This document shows, one piece after another, positions 11,693 to 23,502 of a DNA stretch of 64,000 nucleotides; within the stretch, counting starts at the first letter, position 1; each line of letters opens with the position of its first letter. The notes beneath the pieces were generated by a model, which had not been told where the DNA came from, made no database searches, and saw only the letters and a program-made list of their open reading frames with translations. This DNA comes from Microthyrium microscopicum. Its lineage: Eukaryota > Ascomycota > Dothideomycetes > Microthyriales > Microthyriaceae. The stretch is from contig MU004237.1 of the NCBI GenBank assembly GCA_010405405.1, forward strand, positions 941,345 to 1,005,344, in the 5' to 3' direction. Position numbers and translations under genes: made by a program.

Positions 11693-12545
11693 TGAAGACA
11701 CTATTCCCTTGATTCTGTTTCGAAAGGAATTTTTGGGAAAAAGAGTTTTGAAAGCCATTCTTTCTTGAAGCTTTATATTGTCTTGAAGCAATTCAAGTTG
11801 TCTTGACGTCTTCCAGTATATCACATTGACATTCACCTGATATGTCATGCTACAAAGGTTATGATTTCTTCGGCAAGTTACAGTTGTGTAGGGATCTGAC
11901 ATCTATCTGGAGCTTGCATATTTGTAGTATGTCGGCAGTTCTTGTTGCAAAGTTGGATTTCAGCTCCTGTCACTAGGAGCTATTGATATGATGTTAAATT
12001 GAAATCACAGTGTGCAAATCAGGACGAGGTTTGTGCTTGTTACAATGCCTCTGACACCGTCACTGACTCACTTCCACAGCTTGCAGCTACTCAAAAAGTA
12101 AGCGTCCACGCCCAGCAGGTTATACTGTGAAATATATGGGGCAATTGCGCAACTAGATCTTGACATTCTTATGAATCATATTTCTGACTTACGAACAAGA
12201 AATAATGTCACTGCCAGTTTCCTAAGTGCGTACGAATCGAATCTTAAGGCCGCAGTTGCCATGGCTTTGAGAAGAAAACAATATGAGCATGATTTTAAAT
12301 TTGAAAGAAACTCATTGAGTTGTCGTCATGATAAATCAACGAGACCAAGTTGACCATAAGCTGAAGTAGGGTGATTAGGTAAGGTTCCAATTGGCTGGAT
12401 GGTGCGGAGACATCAACTTTGAGTCATCTTGTGATCTCCAGTCCTTCTTCTACTCAACTATAAATTTCCTATAAGACTGGTCACTTCCAGCGTACCACTT
12501 CAGATCTTTCATGAAATTCCTAATCATTGTCATACTCTTTCAGTC
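11693..12545. other. divergent promoter region
   Basis: Between the start of SET-MYND copy C (minus) and the PhzF-like gene (plus). It includes the in-frame 5' extension of copy C up to 11902. Beyond that nothing is recognised. Confidence 0.5.
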
Positions 12546-13448
12546 ATGCAGCTCAAATTTGTCACCCTCGATGTCTTCCACACAACTCGCTTCCTTGGAA
12601 ATCCCTTGGCCATTATCCATATCCCAAGCAATTTGAATGTCTCCCAAGAGCAAAAGCAAAAGATCGCTTTCGAGTTCAATCTCTCAGAGTCCGTTTTCTT
12701 GCACGAACAAACACCAGACGACATCAAGGCTCGCCAAGTTCGCATTGACATATTCACCCGGAACGCCGAGATACCATTTGCTGGACATCCAACCATTGGC
12801 ACTGCAAACTATCTAGCCCATGATCTCAAGAACAATGGTGCAAACACACTCATCACCAAGGCCGGACCTATCCCAATCACAGCACTCGCCGATCCGACTG
12901 GCGATTCCAAAGGAGTAGCAATTAACCTTGCGCATGATGTCCACATACACGCAGCTCCGTACGCTCACACGCCATATGGCAACTATCCAGTAGTAAGCAT
13001 CGTCAATGGGATGACCTTCATTCTAGTCAAAGTGGACAGTAATGAAGTGCTTGGAGCGAAGAAGTCTGGCGGCATCAAAATGGACAGAGAGGAAGCTGTT
13101 CAGCATCTGGACGAAGGTTGGCGATATGGTCTGGTTGGGACCTATTTTTACGTCGATGGAGGTAAAGATAGTTCTGGTGCAAGAATGCTGAGAACTCGCA
13201 TGTTTGGAACTGCAGACGATTCTGCAGAAGATCCTGCAACAGGGAGTGCTGCAAGTGCGCTCTGCTCGTACCTGACGTTGACGGAAAAGTCGCCACCTAC
13301 CAGTTATGTACTGAATCAAGGGGTTGAGATGGGAAGGTCTAGTTTCATTGCGGTCAAAGTCACGGCCTCAGATGACCATGAAAGTATCAAGGAGGTGATT
13401 TTGTCCGGTAGCGCTGTCAAGGTCATGAGTGGATCTATCGAAGTTTGA
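12546..13448 (+). CDS. PhzF family isomerase/epimerase-like protein
   Basis: Single-exon, 300-aa PhzF-fold protein, close to the usual family length. Seen are the N-terminal FVTLDVFHTTRFLGNPLAII, the family glutamate in FNLSESVF (residue 48, the position of the acid/base catalyst in PhzF), the AEIPFAGHPTIGTANYL loop and the C-terminal-domain motif EDPATGSAASALCSYL. In the family these mark a diaminopimelate-epimerase-like fold that moves a proton during isomerisation. Bacterial PhzF acts in phenazine synthesis; most fungal members have unknown substrates, and no phenazine genes lie near. The start follows directly from the conserved MQLKFVTLDVF. Fold is certain, role unknown. Confidence 0.93.
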   Translation: MQLKFVTLDVFHTTRFLGNPLAIIHIPSNLNVSQEQKQKIAFEFNLSESVFLHEQTPDDIKARQVRIDIFTRNAEIPFAGHPTIGTANYLAHDLKNNGANTLITKAGPIPITALADPTGDSKGVAINLAHDVHIHAAPYAHTPYGNYPVVSIVNGMTFILVKVDSNEVLGAKKSGGIKMDREEAVQHLDEGWRYGLVGTYFYVDGGKDSSGARMLRTRMFGTADDSAEDPATGSAASALCSYLTLTEKSPPTSYVLNQGVEMGRSSFIAVKVTASDDHESIKEVILSGSAVKVMSGSIEV

Positions 13449-14086
13449 ACGGCCTGTCGCACTGCAAACGTGAGGAACAGGAAAGGAAAGCCACTAGATA
13501 CTGGACATCATGTCCAAAAATAATGATAATCAAGAACTTACCCCTTTTCCTCTTGCTTCGGTACCTAGTAGGTAATTGTTGAGGAACCATCCTCGACGCG
13601 ACGTGACGACAGTGGACCTTGCACTGGTATCCGTAACCTCCCAGAAGTCTGTGATCAGCTGAAGTGAAGTGAAGGAGTATCAACAACCGAATTCTCGCGA
13701 GCGACCACACGAGATGCTTTGTTGCATCACCGTAGAATGAAGGCGGTTCAATGTTGCAAAATGCTCGTCTCGAACCAATCATAAGTCACGCCTGCTGTAA
13801 ATTCTCTCATTGGTCAACAATCAACCAACCAAACCCCGTCTTTTCTTGGCACTACACGCGCGCTTGCTTTGTTTGCGAATAGCGTCATCTTTCCGTCCAG
13901 TCTTCCTTTAGGTATCACCCAGTCGCACTCCACACCTTAGACTCCGAGACTATCCAACGCAAGTGCTGTATTGGTCTTGGCCCTTTATATTTATCTCTCT
14001 CTCTGGCCATGGGCAAATCTTCTTGATTGTCTCGACAATTCGTCATATACGCTCCTTTGTTCCTATCGATCATCAACTGTATCAAC
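13449..14086. other. intergenic spacer with pyrimidine-rich leader
   Basis: Between the PhzF-like gene and the MCH1-like transporter. A CT-rich stretch near 13990-14005 is typical of fungal 5' leaders. No ORF or RNA gene is supported. Confidence 0.5.
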
Positions 14087-15947
14087 ATGGCGCCGGATGA
14101 TGTCTCTCGCATTGACAAGCGGGACTTTGACCAATCTAGAAGACCTCTCCTAGGCAATGGTGATCATCGAGCAGATCCATCTCCGGACCATAGCGTGGCT
14201 CCGAGTATTGCGGGAAGCTTCTTTGAGCAGGTTGCCGAGGGAATACAGGAACGTGATCGGGAAAAGATGCAGACAGAGGTCACTCGATATGTGAGCTTTG
14301 CAGTTGCGGTACTCTGCTGGTAAATATCGCTGCTATCCCCTTCTGACCTATTACTAATGCTTGTATAGCTTATGTTGTGGATCGATTACCGCCTACTCAT
14401 TGTATGGGCATCTCTTCATGTCGCATCTCAAATATAGCCAAGGCGCCGTCAACATCATCTCCATCGCTGCCGAACTAGCCTTGTACCTCCCAGTCACAGC
14501 CTTCGGATATTTATGCGATCGAAGCGGTCCTCGGATGCCCTCTATACTTGCTGGTCTGTTCTTTGGTGGTGGTTATTTCACTGCTGCCATGGTATATCAT
14601 GCTGGTCCACCACCACAGTTTGGAGGGAGCGGATGGCCATTTTGGATGATGGTTGTCGCATTCGTCGCAATTGGTATGGGAACAAGTTGCATGTACATGG
14701 CTGCAGTGAGCACATGCGCCAAGAACTTTGGTCGTGGAAAGAACAAAGGCATCGCGCTGGCTTGTCCAATTGCTGCGTTTGGGCTATCAGGCATGTTGGT
14801 TAGCCAGATCGGGAGCCGGATACTTTATGTGACCAAACCGAATGGAGGCCGTGGAGATGTCGATGTTTTCAAATTCTTCATGTTCCTGGCCGTCACTCTA
14901 TTCATCATGGGAGTCGTTGGTGGCTTTGGTTTCCGCATTGTCGATGAGAGCGAAATGATTGAAGAAGCCATAGGTGATTTGGAGCAAAGTGGCCTTCTCC
15001 GGGGCGACGAGTTCTTTGAAGAAGCAGCTCACCATCATGGCTATGGGACAATGGCGCGGCAGGACCTGTCAAGATCTACAGTCGATTTTCTTCTCACTGA
15101 GGCCGAAGAACTGAAGAAAGCAGAAACCGAACGAAAGGCAAGAAAAGACTGGCTTCTTAATGGAGAAACACGTCGATTCTTGTCCGACCATACTATGTGG
15201 TGGCTTGCGGCTGGATTCTTCCTCATTACCGGGCCGGGCGAAGCATTTATCAACAACGTAGGCACGATCATTGGCACATTATATCCACCATCCATGTCCG
15301 CAGAGGACATACCTACTACCGCAGCAACGCATGTCTCCATCATTGCTATCACATCAACGATATCCCGCTTATTTACAGGCACTCTCAGCGATTTCCTTGC
15401 TCCTCTTTCAGAACCACATCAACATAACCGTGGCCCAGCATCACTGGCAAACTCCTTTAGCAGCCTGCCACCACGCAAAAGATCCATTTCTCGCATGTGG
15501 TTCCTCCTCACATTCGCCATCCTCCTCTCCATCGGCCAAGCGCTCCTCGCTTCCGGCCTCATTCAAAACCACGGTTCTCGGTTCTGGCTAGTCTCAGCGC
15601 TCATTGGCGGTGGCTACGGCGCAGTTTTCAGCCTAACGCCTATCATCATCAGCGTTGTATGGGGTGTCGAGAACTTTGCCACCAACTGGGGTATAGTGGC
15701 TACAGTGCCAGCCGGCGGTGCTGCCGTATGGAGCATAGTGTATTCTGCTGTGTACGAATACGGCGCACGTCCAACACCAGTTGATGGCTCACCACCTGAG
15801 TTTGAAAGAGACCGATTATGCTATGGCACCAAGTGCTACGCCTCGACATTCTGGGCCATGTCAGTGAGTGTCTGGATCGCTTGTGGACTATGGATCTTCG
15901 CGTGGCGAGGACCGAGTGGTTGGAAGAGTAGAGGTGTTGCCTTATGA
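14087..15947 (+). CDS. MCH1-like MFS transporter (nodulin-like/monocarboxylate family)
   Basis: Two exons (14087-14319, 14369-15947; 49-nt intron with a CTAAT branch) give 603 aa. Membrane helices start after a 60-residue hydrophilic N terminus. CCGSITAYSLYGHLFMSHL followed by SQGAVNIISIAAELALYLP matches the first two helices of the MCH1/nodulin-like group, and AITSTISRLFTGTLSDFLAP is the group's second-half motif. A hydrophilic loop of about 90 residues separates the two six-helix halves. MCH1 proteins resemble monocarboxylate permeases but have not been shown to carry monocarboxylates in yeast, so the substrate is open. ATG choice: the first ATG giving the MAPDD start; a longer start at 14027 exists but lies in the CT-rich leader. 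Confidence 0.88.
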
Positions 15948-16052
15948 ACGAAAACCTAGAATAGATCATTTGTTTTATAGCATAGCAATCGAGGAGCTTT
16001 GGGATTATCAAGAGAAGTTGCTTTCATATCTCATTGCATATTTTTTTCTAAA

Positions 16053-16919
16053 CTAAGATCCACCACTAGCTGCTCCAGCCATCATGGCAAACTGCGCAGC
16101 TCGACGTCGATCAAGCTCCTTTTTCAACATCATAATACAGCTGGCTACAATCAACTCTTCTGGAATACCTAACCCTTTCGCCGCAAGCTCATCGATTGCT
16201 AGCGCACCACCCTTGCCGGCCGTCATATATCCAGTTCCTGCAGTCCGATTCTCCTCGTCGCGAAGAAGGCGTGCCACTCGAGTGATATCGTCTTTGTCTT
16301 TACCTTGCACTTCCAGTACAAGCAAAGAACATTTCTTCGTCTTGTCTTTCGACTTGGACCCATCCTTCTCCGCCATTTCGTTGGCCATTGTAGCGGATGG
16401 ATCAGAACTCGTCTGAACAAGTTCCTTCCGATTAACCCAGTCAAAGTTAATAGGCACAGCCGCATATGAAAACCGCTGCGTTCTCGACGTCCACTTCCCC
16501 GAAACCAACACCTCATTCACACCCTCTCTGCCCTGCAGCATCGTCATCGTCGGCTCCCTCATCGGCCCAAATTTGTAGTTGGAAGCCACCAGATCTCCTC
16601 TGCCTGGTGCGGAGAGGATGGCGTTGCCGGAACTGCGTTTCTCGCGTGTGGACGTATACGCCAAACTGCCATCGGAGTTGTAGATTGGAATCTCGAGCTC
16701 CTTAGAGGGGATCGGCAGATGAATGAGCTCAACTCCACGTGCGTTGATACGGAATGTTTTGGACGGGTTGAATGATGTGCTGTAGGGTGGGACGGTGGAG
16801 TCGCCTGAGTGAACGGAGGAGGATTCTAGGTCTTTTTGGTCTTGAATGGACAGGTTCTTGATATCGGGGTCTAGATCTTCGAAGGAGGGAGATGTGTGGT
16901 ATGATGGTGGTGCAGACAT
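16053..16919 (-). CDS. conserved fungal hypothetical protein, 288 aa
   Basis: Single-exon protein starting MSAPPSYHTSPSFEDLDPD. The first 50 residues are low-complexity. About residues 53-170 look beta-rich (KTFRINARGVELIHLPIPS, LAYTSTREKRSSGNAILSA, RFSYAAVPINFDWVNRK), which recalls fungal tubby/LURP-like or DUF6593-like sandwiches, though I cannot confirm this. A Lys-rich linker follows, then LLVLEVQGKDKDDITRVARL and an amphipathic C-terminal helix with MMLKKELDRRRAAQFAMM. No signal peptide or membrane segment is seen. The frame is clean and the codon use coding-like. It converges on the MCH1-like gene, about 100 bp apart. Confidence 0.75.
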   Translation of the reverse strand: MSAPPSYHTSPSFEDLDPDIKNLSIQDQKDLESSSVHSGDSTVPPYSTSFNPSKTFRINARGVELIHLPIPSKELEIPIYNSDGSLAYTSTREKRSSGNAILSAPGRGDLVASNYKFGPMREPTMTMLQGREGVNEVLVSGKWTSRTQRFSYAAVPINFDWVNRKELVQTSSDPSATMANEMAEKDGSKSKDKTKKCSLLVLEVQGKDKDDITRVARLLRDEENRTAGTGYMTAGKGGALAIDELAAKGLGIPEELIVASCIMMLKKELDRRRAAQFAMMAGAASGGS

Positions 16920-17727
16920 CGTTGTTTGATTGGGTGTGATTGGAATAGTTTATGCTTGAGAAATCGGTCGCTGATATACCTTTGGAGTCAAGACCAGTTC
17001 GGCTGAATATAGTCTGGCACATTATATACGTCTTAAGTCTGTGAGTCGATCTTTTCTTGTGGTGTGTATATATATGGCAACAGATTCAGCCTCGTACTTG
17101 TACCTTTGTTTCTATAAATGGGTGAACTTTGTCTTAGCATAGTACTGATGACGCAAAACTGAACATCCAAGATCTTGGCCACAATTAAAGCCATTCAAAT
17201 TCACTAGTAGGCACAATCTATTTGTTGATATGACGATGTAGATTTGAAGTACATCGTGAGCAAGGATCAACACGAGGCAAACCAGCAAGGCTCAGCACGA
17301 GAATCGCCAATGAGCGCGTCAACTGTGTACCAACCTCTTGGAAGATACGATCGGCGATACCGAGGCAAAGATAGAATACTTGCACTGTATCACGATCCAC
17401 GAGTGTCGACTAGAGGCAACTATAACCTTGGGTTTTGATGCTGTGACAGGAATACAAGAGGTTCATGTTGCAAAGGAGAGGATGGCGTGTGCCTGAGGAC
17501 CTGCAGCATAGTAAGCACTTGTAAATGTCAAAGTACCTTACTCAAACCTTTCATCCAACCTCCTTCTTCAGACTTGATTTAATCATCAAAAGTCGTGAAG
17601 CGACAGGTTATGACCGCTTGTTTCAAAAATTGTGGATATATCGTGGTAATTTCATAAGTTTCCATGCTTGAACCTAGATGTTGACAACTTCCCTGATCAG
17701 TGCCGACTACTGAGATAGTACCACATC
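16920..17727. other. divergent intergenic region
   Basis: Between two divergent genes; the ORFs inside are short and unconvincing. Promoters for both neighbours must lie here. No repeat was seen. Confidence 0.5.
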
Positions 17728-19228
17728 ATGTTCCTTCTCCTTGGTGGGTTGGGCCTCCTTGTGGTTGTTCTTCTGTATTTTAGACACGTTGAACGTGGTC
17801 TCAATGCGTTTCCCGCGGAAGTCCAAGCATTAGCTCCCCACCGATTTACCGACGACGAGATCAAACAAACCTACAACAGCATCTCGAAAACTCCAATCGA
17901 CTTTACACCTCACCTACCTCCAAAACTCGACCGCCGATATGTTATTGTTGGCGGATCCGGCCTTGTTGGGGGATCCATAATTTTGCACTTGCTGGCTCGT
18001 GGTCAACGTCCCGAGAGCATCCGCAACATCGACTTTCGAAAACCTCTACGAGGAGATCTCCTTCATGGCGCCGCAACTGAAATTGGCTTTGCTCAAGCCG
18101 ACATCACCAACAGCGAGTCGATCCGAGCTGTCTTTAATAAACCATGGCCTTCCTCCGTCGCGAACCTGCCCCTTACCGTCTTTCACACTGCCGCAGTGAT
18201 CCGACCTCAAGACCGCGCTCGAATCTTATACTCTTTGGTATCTCGCGTCAACGTCGTGGGATGTGCCAATACAATTGCAGCCGCAAAGGCAGCAGGCGCG
18301 TCAGTCTTCATCAGTACTTCATCAGGCTCGATTTCGCTCCGGCCATTGGATATATGGATCCCGCCATGGCGCAAGCATCCAAAGATGCTGGTGCAGCCGT
18401 ATCCTGATCCGGATAAAGACAACAATATTCGACCGCATGGACAATATTTTGGCAACTACGCAGAGTCGAAAGCTCACGGAGAAAAATTGACATTAAGTGC
18501 CAACACGAAAGACTTTCGCACGGGATGCATTAGACCAGCTTGTGGAGTGTACGGAAATATGTGTGATCTCACATTGTGGCAATACATGAAAGCGGGCACA
18601 GTCCCTACGTAAGTCATTGTTATAACGAAAAAGAATTGTCTTTTGCTGAGCTAAATGGTGCAATAGTTGGGTCCCTCATATCGTCAATTCCTTCGTACAC
18701 GCCGAAAACGTATCGCTCGCCCACCTTCTTCACGAACGCGCAATCCTTCGATCTCCAGAGAAAACGTCGGGTCGCGCATACACTGTCACAGATCCCGGAC
18801 AAGCTGTGACATTTGGCGATATCTATAATCTGCTTACAGTCCTCACTGGCTTCCGTGTAATCGTTACTCCTCACTTGCCGATACTCTTTATTGCTCACTT
18901 GATCGAGGCATATACTCTTACTCGGGCTTATTTACCTTGGCTTCAGGTAGTATTGCCCGAGATAATTGGCGATGTGCGTCAGTTACAGCCGTCGTTGTTC
19001 AATATCAGTGGCCCACATCAAGTTGCCAGTAATGAGCAAGCGAGTCTTGCACCAGAGAAGGGAGGAATCGGGTACAAGGGCGTATGCACCAGCATCGAAG
19101 GCATGTGCTGGGAAGCCAAAATGTGGAATGATGAAATCGGTCGAACGAAGCAACCCGACGGAGAAATTGACACGATCGTCAAAGGTATCAAGAACGTGGG
19201 CGAAGTTGCTGCTGCTCACAAAGCATAA
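17728..19228 (+). CDS. 3beta-HSD/ERG26-like membrane dehydrogenase
   Basis: Two exons (17728-18608, 18667-19228; 58-nt intron) give 480 aa. An N-terminal membrane anchor (MFLLLGGLGLLVVVLLYF) precedes a Rossmann dinucleotide fold: glycine motif VGGSGLVGGSI, a conserved aspartate in IRNIDFRKP, SISTSSGS-like serine region (FISTSSGSISL) and the catalytic YAESK. The C-terminal half keeps NSFVHAENVSLAHLL and the GRAYTVTDPG segment of the 3beta-hydroxysteroid dehydrogenase/sterol-4alpha-carboxylate dehydrogenase family. The protein is longer than yeast Erg26 and has an added anchor, so it is more likely a paralogue acting on a sterol or other lipid at the ER than the core ergosterol enzyme. That is inference. 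Confidence 0.85.
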
Positions 19229-19380
19229 CCTTATTCAAAACAACAAGATATGGAGAAACGTGGTGAAGTATGTACATAACTCATATTGCCAACTACCTGT
19301 TACTGAAGCTGCCGTATATAGAGTCACACCAATCATGATATATACATCATACACCCCAACCAAACCAATCAACCCCATCA

Positions 19381-20808
19381 TTATCGTGATTTCGGTCGTT
19401 GCAGATTCCACGTTACATTCGTCTTCTCCTCTTCCAATGGACTCACTGGACTAACCGGGCTAACCGCAGGCAGTGTCGGCGGTGGGCCCATCGGCACCGG
19501 TTTACGCGGTATATATCGCCAGTACGGATGTATCCTATCAAACGCCATACTGTTCGGCCTTCTTCCCTCAAACCCCCTCCCGCCCGCAAAACCACCACCG
19601 CCGTATCGACCAGGCCCATCATGACCATTCCATTGCCAATTCGAATTAGGCACGCCGTACATGCCTGGTCCCGCCGTCCACCGTCTATTCATCGCCATAC
19701 TTGTTGGCCGCTGCGGACCAGGCACAGGTCCAAAGCCGTTATGGCCATAGGCGTTAGACGCAATGTTGTTGTTCTTGCTGATATTCATCCAGCGTGGATC
19801 ACTTGTACTACGGCGCCGGGCGGAGACTGCGCGCGAGAGTGGATGTTCGGGGACCTCGTGGACGGGATCGAGCGTCATACTTAGCCGTTGACGTCTTATC
19901 ATTTCACGTTCTCGATCACGGTCGTGATAACCCATGGCGCCAAGTCCATTGTCGAAGGGGTCGTTAGGTACATATGCGTATTCGCTGTGTCGGCGGCCGC
20001 CTATGCTGCTGATTTGGTGGGGTGCTGGGAGGGGCGGGTAGGCTGGTTCTCTAAAGGGTTCTCCGCGGCTGTGTTCGCGGCTGTGAGTGTTCAGGGCCCA
20101 TGGATCGCGGATTGAGAGGGCGCGAAAGTTTTCGGGTGGTGGGGATATGTCGCGCGTGCCGGTGGAGGATTCGGAGCTGTTTTCTTTGGGTTCGTTGGCT
20201 GTTCCGGGGCCACCGCTGCCGACGAATGTATCGTCATCGGATCTGAGGGATGGTGTGCTTGAGCGGCGCGCAAAGACGGCGCCGTATTTCTGGCGTCGGC
20301 GGATGCAGAGAAATATGAGTAGGAGGAGGAGGGCGAGGGTGACGAAGCCGAGGACTGAGCCGAGGACTATGGGGAGGATATGGTCTCTGTTGGCTGATCT
20401 CACTATTGGTGATGAGGTGGACGATGCAGCGGAGGCGGTGGTTGATGAAGATGTAGGAGAGGCTGTTTCCGTGGCCGAACCTGGATAGAGGAGAGATTGG
20501 GTTGTTTTGGTTGATGATGATGTCGAAGAAAGCGTACTCGATTGTGTTGACGATGATACCTTTGAACTTAGTGTGTTTGATGTGGTCGATGTGGTCGATG
20601 TTTTACTCGGAGAGCTTGAACTGGTGCTAGTTCTACTGGAACTGGTTATACTCGTGCTCGTAGTCGTACTGGTGGGTGACGGATCCTCTGTTGGCAGGAT
20701 AGAACTGATCGCTGACAATCCAGCGCTCAACAGTGAGTTGACATCGGAATCTAATTGTCTTTCCACCAACACAGCTCGAGACTGGGGAACTGGTGTGATC
20801 TGAGCCAT
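19381..20808 (-). CDS. Ser/Thr-rich single-pass membrane protein
   Basis: Single-exon protein of 475 aa from MAQITPVPQSRAVL. An upstream in-frame ATG at 20868 would add 20 residues. Residues 45-135 are almost all Ser/Thr and probably O-mannosylated. One membrane segment at about 144-168 (HILPIVLGSVLGFVTLALL) is followed by the basic stop-transfer CIRRRQKYG. The 300-residue cytosolic tail is disordered and rich in Arg, Ser, Pro and Gly, with a GRYGGGGFAGGRG stretch. This plan (mucin-like ectodomain, one helix, long tail) is shared with fungal cell-wall sensors of the Mid2/Wsc type. No WSC domain and no clear cleavable signal peptide are present, so sensor function is only a suggestion. Confidence 0.78.
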   Translation of the reverse strand: MAQITPVPQSRAVLVERQLDSDVNSLLSAGLSAISSILPTEDPSPTSTTTSTSITSSSRTSTSSSSPSKTSTTSTTSNTLSSKVSSSTQSSTLSSTSSSTKTTQSLLYPGSATETASPTSSSTTASAASSTSSPIVRSANRDHILPIVLGSVLGFVTLALLLLLIFLCIRRRQKYGAVFARRSSTPSLRSDDDTFVGSGGPGTANEPKENSSESSTGTRDISPPPENFRALSIRDPWALNTHSREHSRGEPFREPAYPPLPAPHQISSIGGRRHSEYAYVPNDPFDNGLGAMGYHDRDREREMIRRQRLSMTLDPVHEVPEHPLSRAVSARRRSTSDPRWMNISKNNNIASNAYGHNGFGPVPGPQRPTSMAMNRRWTAGPGMYGVPNSNWQWNGHDGPGRYGGGGFAGGRGFEGRRPNSMAFDRIHPYWRYIPRKPVPMGPPPTLPAVSPVSPVSPLEEEKTNVTWNLQRPKSR

Positions 20809-23033
20809 GATATGATTCCCAGCTCTTTCTCCAGTTCCAGGATCGCCTGGAGATTTTTTCTCAGGCACTACAGATGTTTCCTGTAGTCTCTATGCCACAA
20901 CCGAAACGAAGGCAAAAAGTACCTATCCCCTGGAGGCCATACAGCTACCGCGAGGGGACATGGTACGCCTTTAGAGGCTGAATATTGACCCCAAACAGAA
21001 CATCAAACACTAAAGTCAATAAATCTCCAGCATCTCAAAGCTCGCTAGCTTTTCTTTCCCATACGCTACTGGTCCAGCACAAGGGACGCTCCGGTACAGA
21101 GGTCTTTCAATAGGGTTGTGAAGCGTTATCACTCTGACCTATTCCACAACAACCATTTACGCGAATAACTTAATAGGGCCTTTTCAGAGCACGCCCGCTT
21201 CCTACCAGAAATCAGACCGACGCTGGGAGCGCTCTGACGGGGCAATAGACGAGGGGAAGCTGGGCTCAAACAATTGTCATCGAAGCCCTCACTCAGGACA
21301 ACTCGGATAGAGAAAGCCTCACGATGGGCAGTTATTAAAAATGCAATAACTCGACATGTTAAGAATATCTGATTGTTAGTATTTAGGATCAAAAGGCTGA
21401 TCACAAACTGCTGCCAGCCCCGCAGTTTTGTCCGCCCTGAGCGACGTTGTGGACCAGATATCGCATTCTTAACCTCTTAGAACTAGAACTAGTTGAGAAA
21501 CAATCATGCGTCTGTGAAGGTGACTACCAATTACAGCCTCAGAGAGGGCCATTGATCGTCCATTAGGGTCTCCGCTGTGGGCCATGTTTGCCATATGAAC
21601 TTGAAGATTCTACCCTGGCAGGATTGACCAGCATAGCCAGGTGCGATATATTCCTCTCAGCCTCGAAACATGCATAAAGCGCGAGTAGAAACATGTTCTA
21701 AAGATGAAGACTGCAGGATTGTCGTTGGATCGTTGAGGAGAGGAAATCGATCTTGCCACAGCCTCCTATCTCACTTGCCACAGCAGAATTCCTGTTTCGT
21801 AATAATTGATCTTATTGACGCCACAATGCATATCCTTGCATTATCCGAGATCCAGGCGATCTTACTTCATTAGTCAACATATATACAAGATGATTTAGGC
21901 ACGCGGAGCATCGCACTCTAGCGAGCTTGAATGTTTATTCTGATCTACGATCTCGGATCCCGGAGCTCAAGGACGCCTGAGCCTGAATTCGATGCTGGAG
22001 CTGAGCGATTGACCGATAGCGATGACAGACTAAACGAGGATTATGATTATTTCACGAGTAACCAAAGGTTCAAGGACAGATTCAACATTATAATCTTCTT
22101 CCGAGTCCCTGTCTGCAATCATTCATCAACTAATTCTACAGTCTTGGATTGCTCAACATAATTCGTGCGCTGCCTCATCATACATACCTCTCTATCTACT
22201 AGCAACTTGTACAAGACCATCTCTCCAGGCGTATTTGTTATCTTGTTACCAGGTTCTGCCCGTTCTGGCACGACTGGAACTTCATTGCTGTCATCAATAC
22301 TGGAAGGCCCTTAACACACTTCCATGCAACCCATTTCTTTCGGACATTTCAGTGTAATTAGGAGAAGGTCACGGGAGAAGAAGTCACGCACACCAGCTTC
22401 CATGTCTTCTTAGGATGTTAGCCATTCAACTTCAAGCTCTTAGCATGATGATTGGGGGTTTTTGGTTGTCCCTGAAAAGATCAAAATGAGCAAGCTTACT
22501 CCATAGTCACTGATGACAGTGTGCGGTCAAGGAATGAACCTCAGGCCGTCACACATCATCGTTCTTACCATCTATGGCCTATTTTCCATGAACTTCCTTT
22601 GATTTTGAGGCTAATTTCACGCTAGCAAGTCACAAGTTCTGTAGTCTTCTGCTTTTATTACTTCCTCAGGCAGTATCGCTAAACTAAGTAGCAAAAACCT
22701 CAATGTTCGAGCGAATCGAAGAAACCATGAAAGTGACTAACAAGTCCTGGTGATGGTTCAAACCCTATCGCGCTTACCGTGTTTAATATCTCATCCTCAA
22801 CTGATGCCTTATACTCACTAGGCTAACCAAATCACTGGGCTCGCGAGCAGTGAAGTTACAGGAAACTAACATCATAAAACCTTATATATGTATTTCCTAC
22901 CGCTCTCTTCCTCTTCCACCAACCTCTCTCACAATTCCATACCTTCAAGTCCGAGTCCTACATAATTCCTTGGTACAATCACCCTTTCAAAATTTTCCAA
23001 CAACTTCCAAACCAGACCTCTCCAATCTCAAAA
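20809..23033. other. 2.2-kb region without a supported gene
   Basis: No ORF of more than about 90 codons and no intron-joined frame that I can trust. No tRNA or rRNA signal is recognised. It ends in the leader of the small secreted protein gene. Confidence 0.5.
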
Positions 23034-23502
23034 ATGCAATTCTTCAACGTCCTCTCCACTATCTTGGCCGCCATTGGCCTCGCCATGGCCACACCACTTC
23101 CCGCCTCTGAGCTCGTGGCTCGCAATGTCACCACCGCTCTCGACGACTACCCAGCAACCTGCAACAACGAGAAGCTCGACACCGGCAAGATGTGGCTAGC
23201 ATGGGCCCACATCCACGACCACATCGGACATCCTTGTGCCTTACCAGTACTGTCTCTCTCACTAGTCATCAGATCATTTGCTAACTTTTTCCCAGGCTGG
23301 TGACGGAACTGCTCAATTCGCCCACGAGGGTGGTGTCTTCGTCAGTGGACGCCGTTGGGGAAACGTGAACCAGGTGGATTGTGGCGACGTTGCTCAAGCT
23401 GTGTGGGACATCACTGCGGGCTGCGGCTCCCGAGGCGGCTCTAAGGGTGCGACTGCTGGACCAAACACTATCGTCGTCCATGTCGCTAGTCACTGGGTCT
23501 AG
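23034..23502 (+). CDS. small secreted cysteine-containing protein, effector candidate
   Basis: Two exons (23034-23246, 23296-23502; 49-nt intron with GCTAAC branch) give 139 aa. A signal peptide is clear: MQFFNVLSTILAAIGLAMA followed by TPLPASELVARN. Four cysteines remain in the mature part (TCNNEK, HPCALP, VDCGD, AGCGS), consistent with two disulfides. The middle reads FAHEGGVFVSGRRWGNVNQ and the end VVHVASHWV. I do not recognise a named family. Size, secretion and cysteines fit fungal effector-like or apoplastic proteins. It sits alone in about 4.5 kb of gene-poor DNA, a common setting for such genes. Confidence 0.8.

Noticed and set aside
20091-20803. Acidic and basic plus-strand frames opposite the Ser/Thr-rich protein gene
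   Set aside because: Mirror images of a low-complexity codon pattern; they have no start context or family resemblance.
21129-21404. 91-codon minus-strand frame that looks like rRNA-derived sequence or an old element
   Set aside because: No stretch can be matched to rRNA or to a transposon protein from memory; composition is ordinary.
22750-22790. Possible tRNA T-arm (GGTTCAAACCC-like stretch)
   Set aside because: The flanking bases do not pair into a T stem, and no acceptor or anticodon arm can be drawn.
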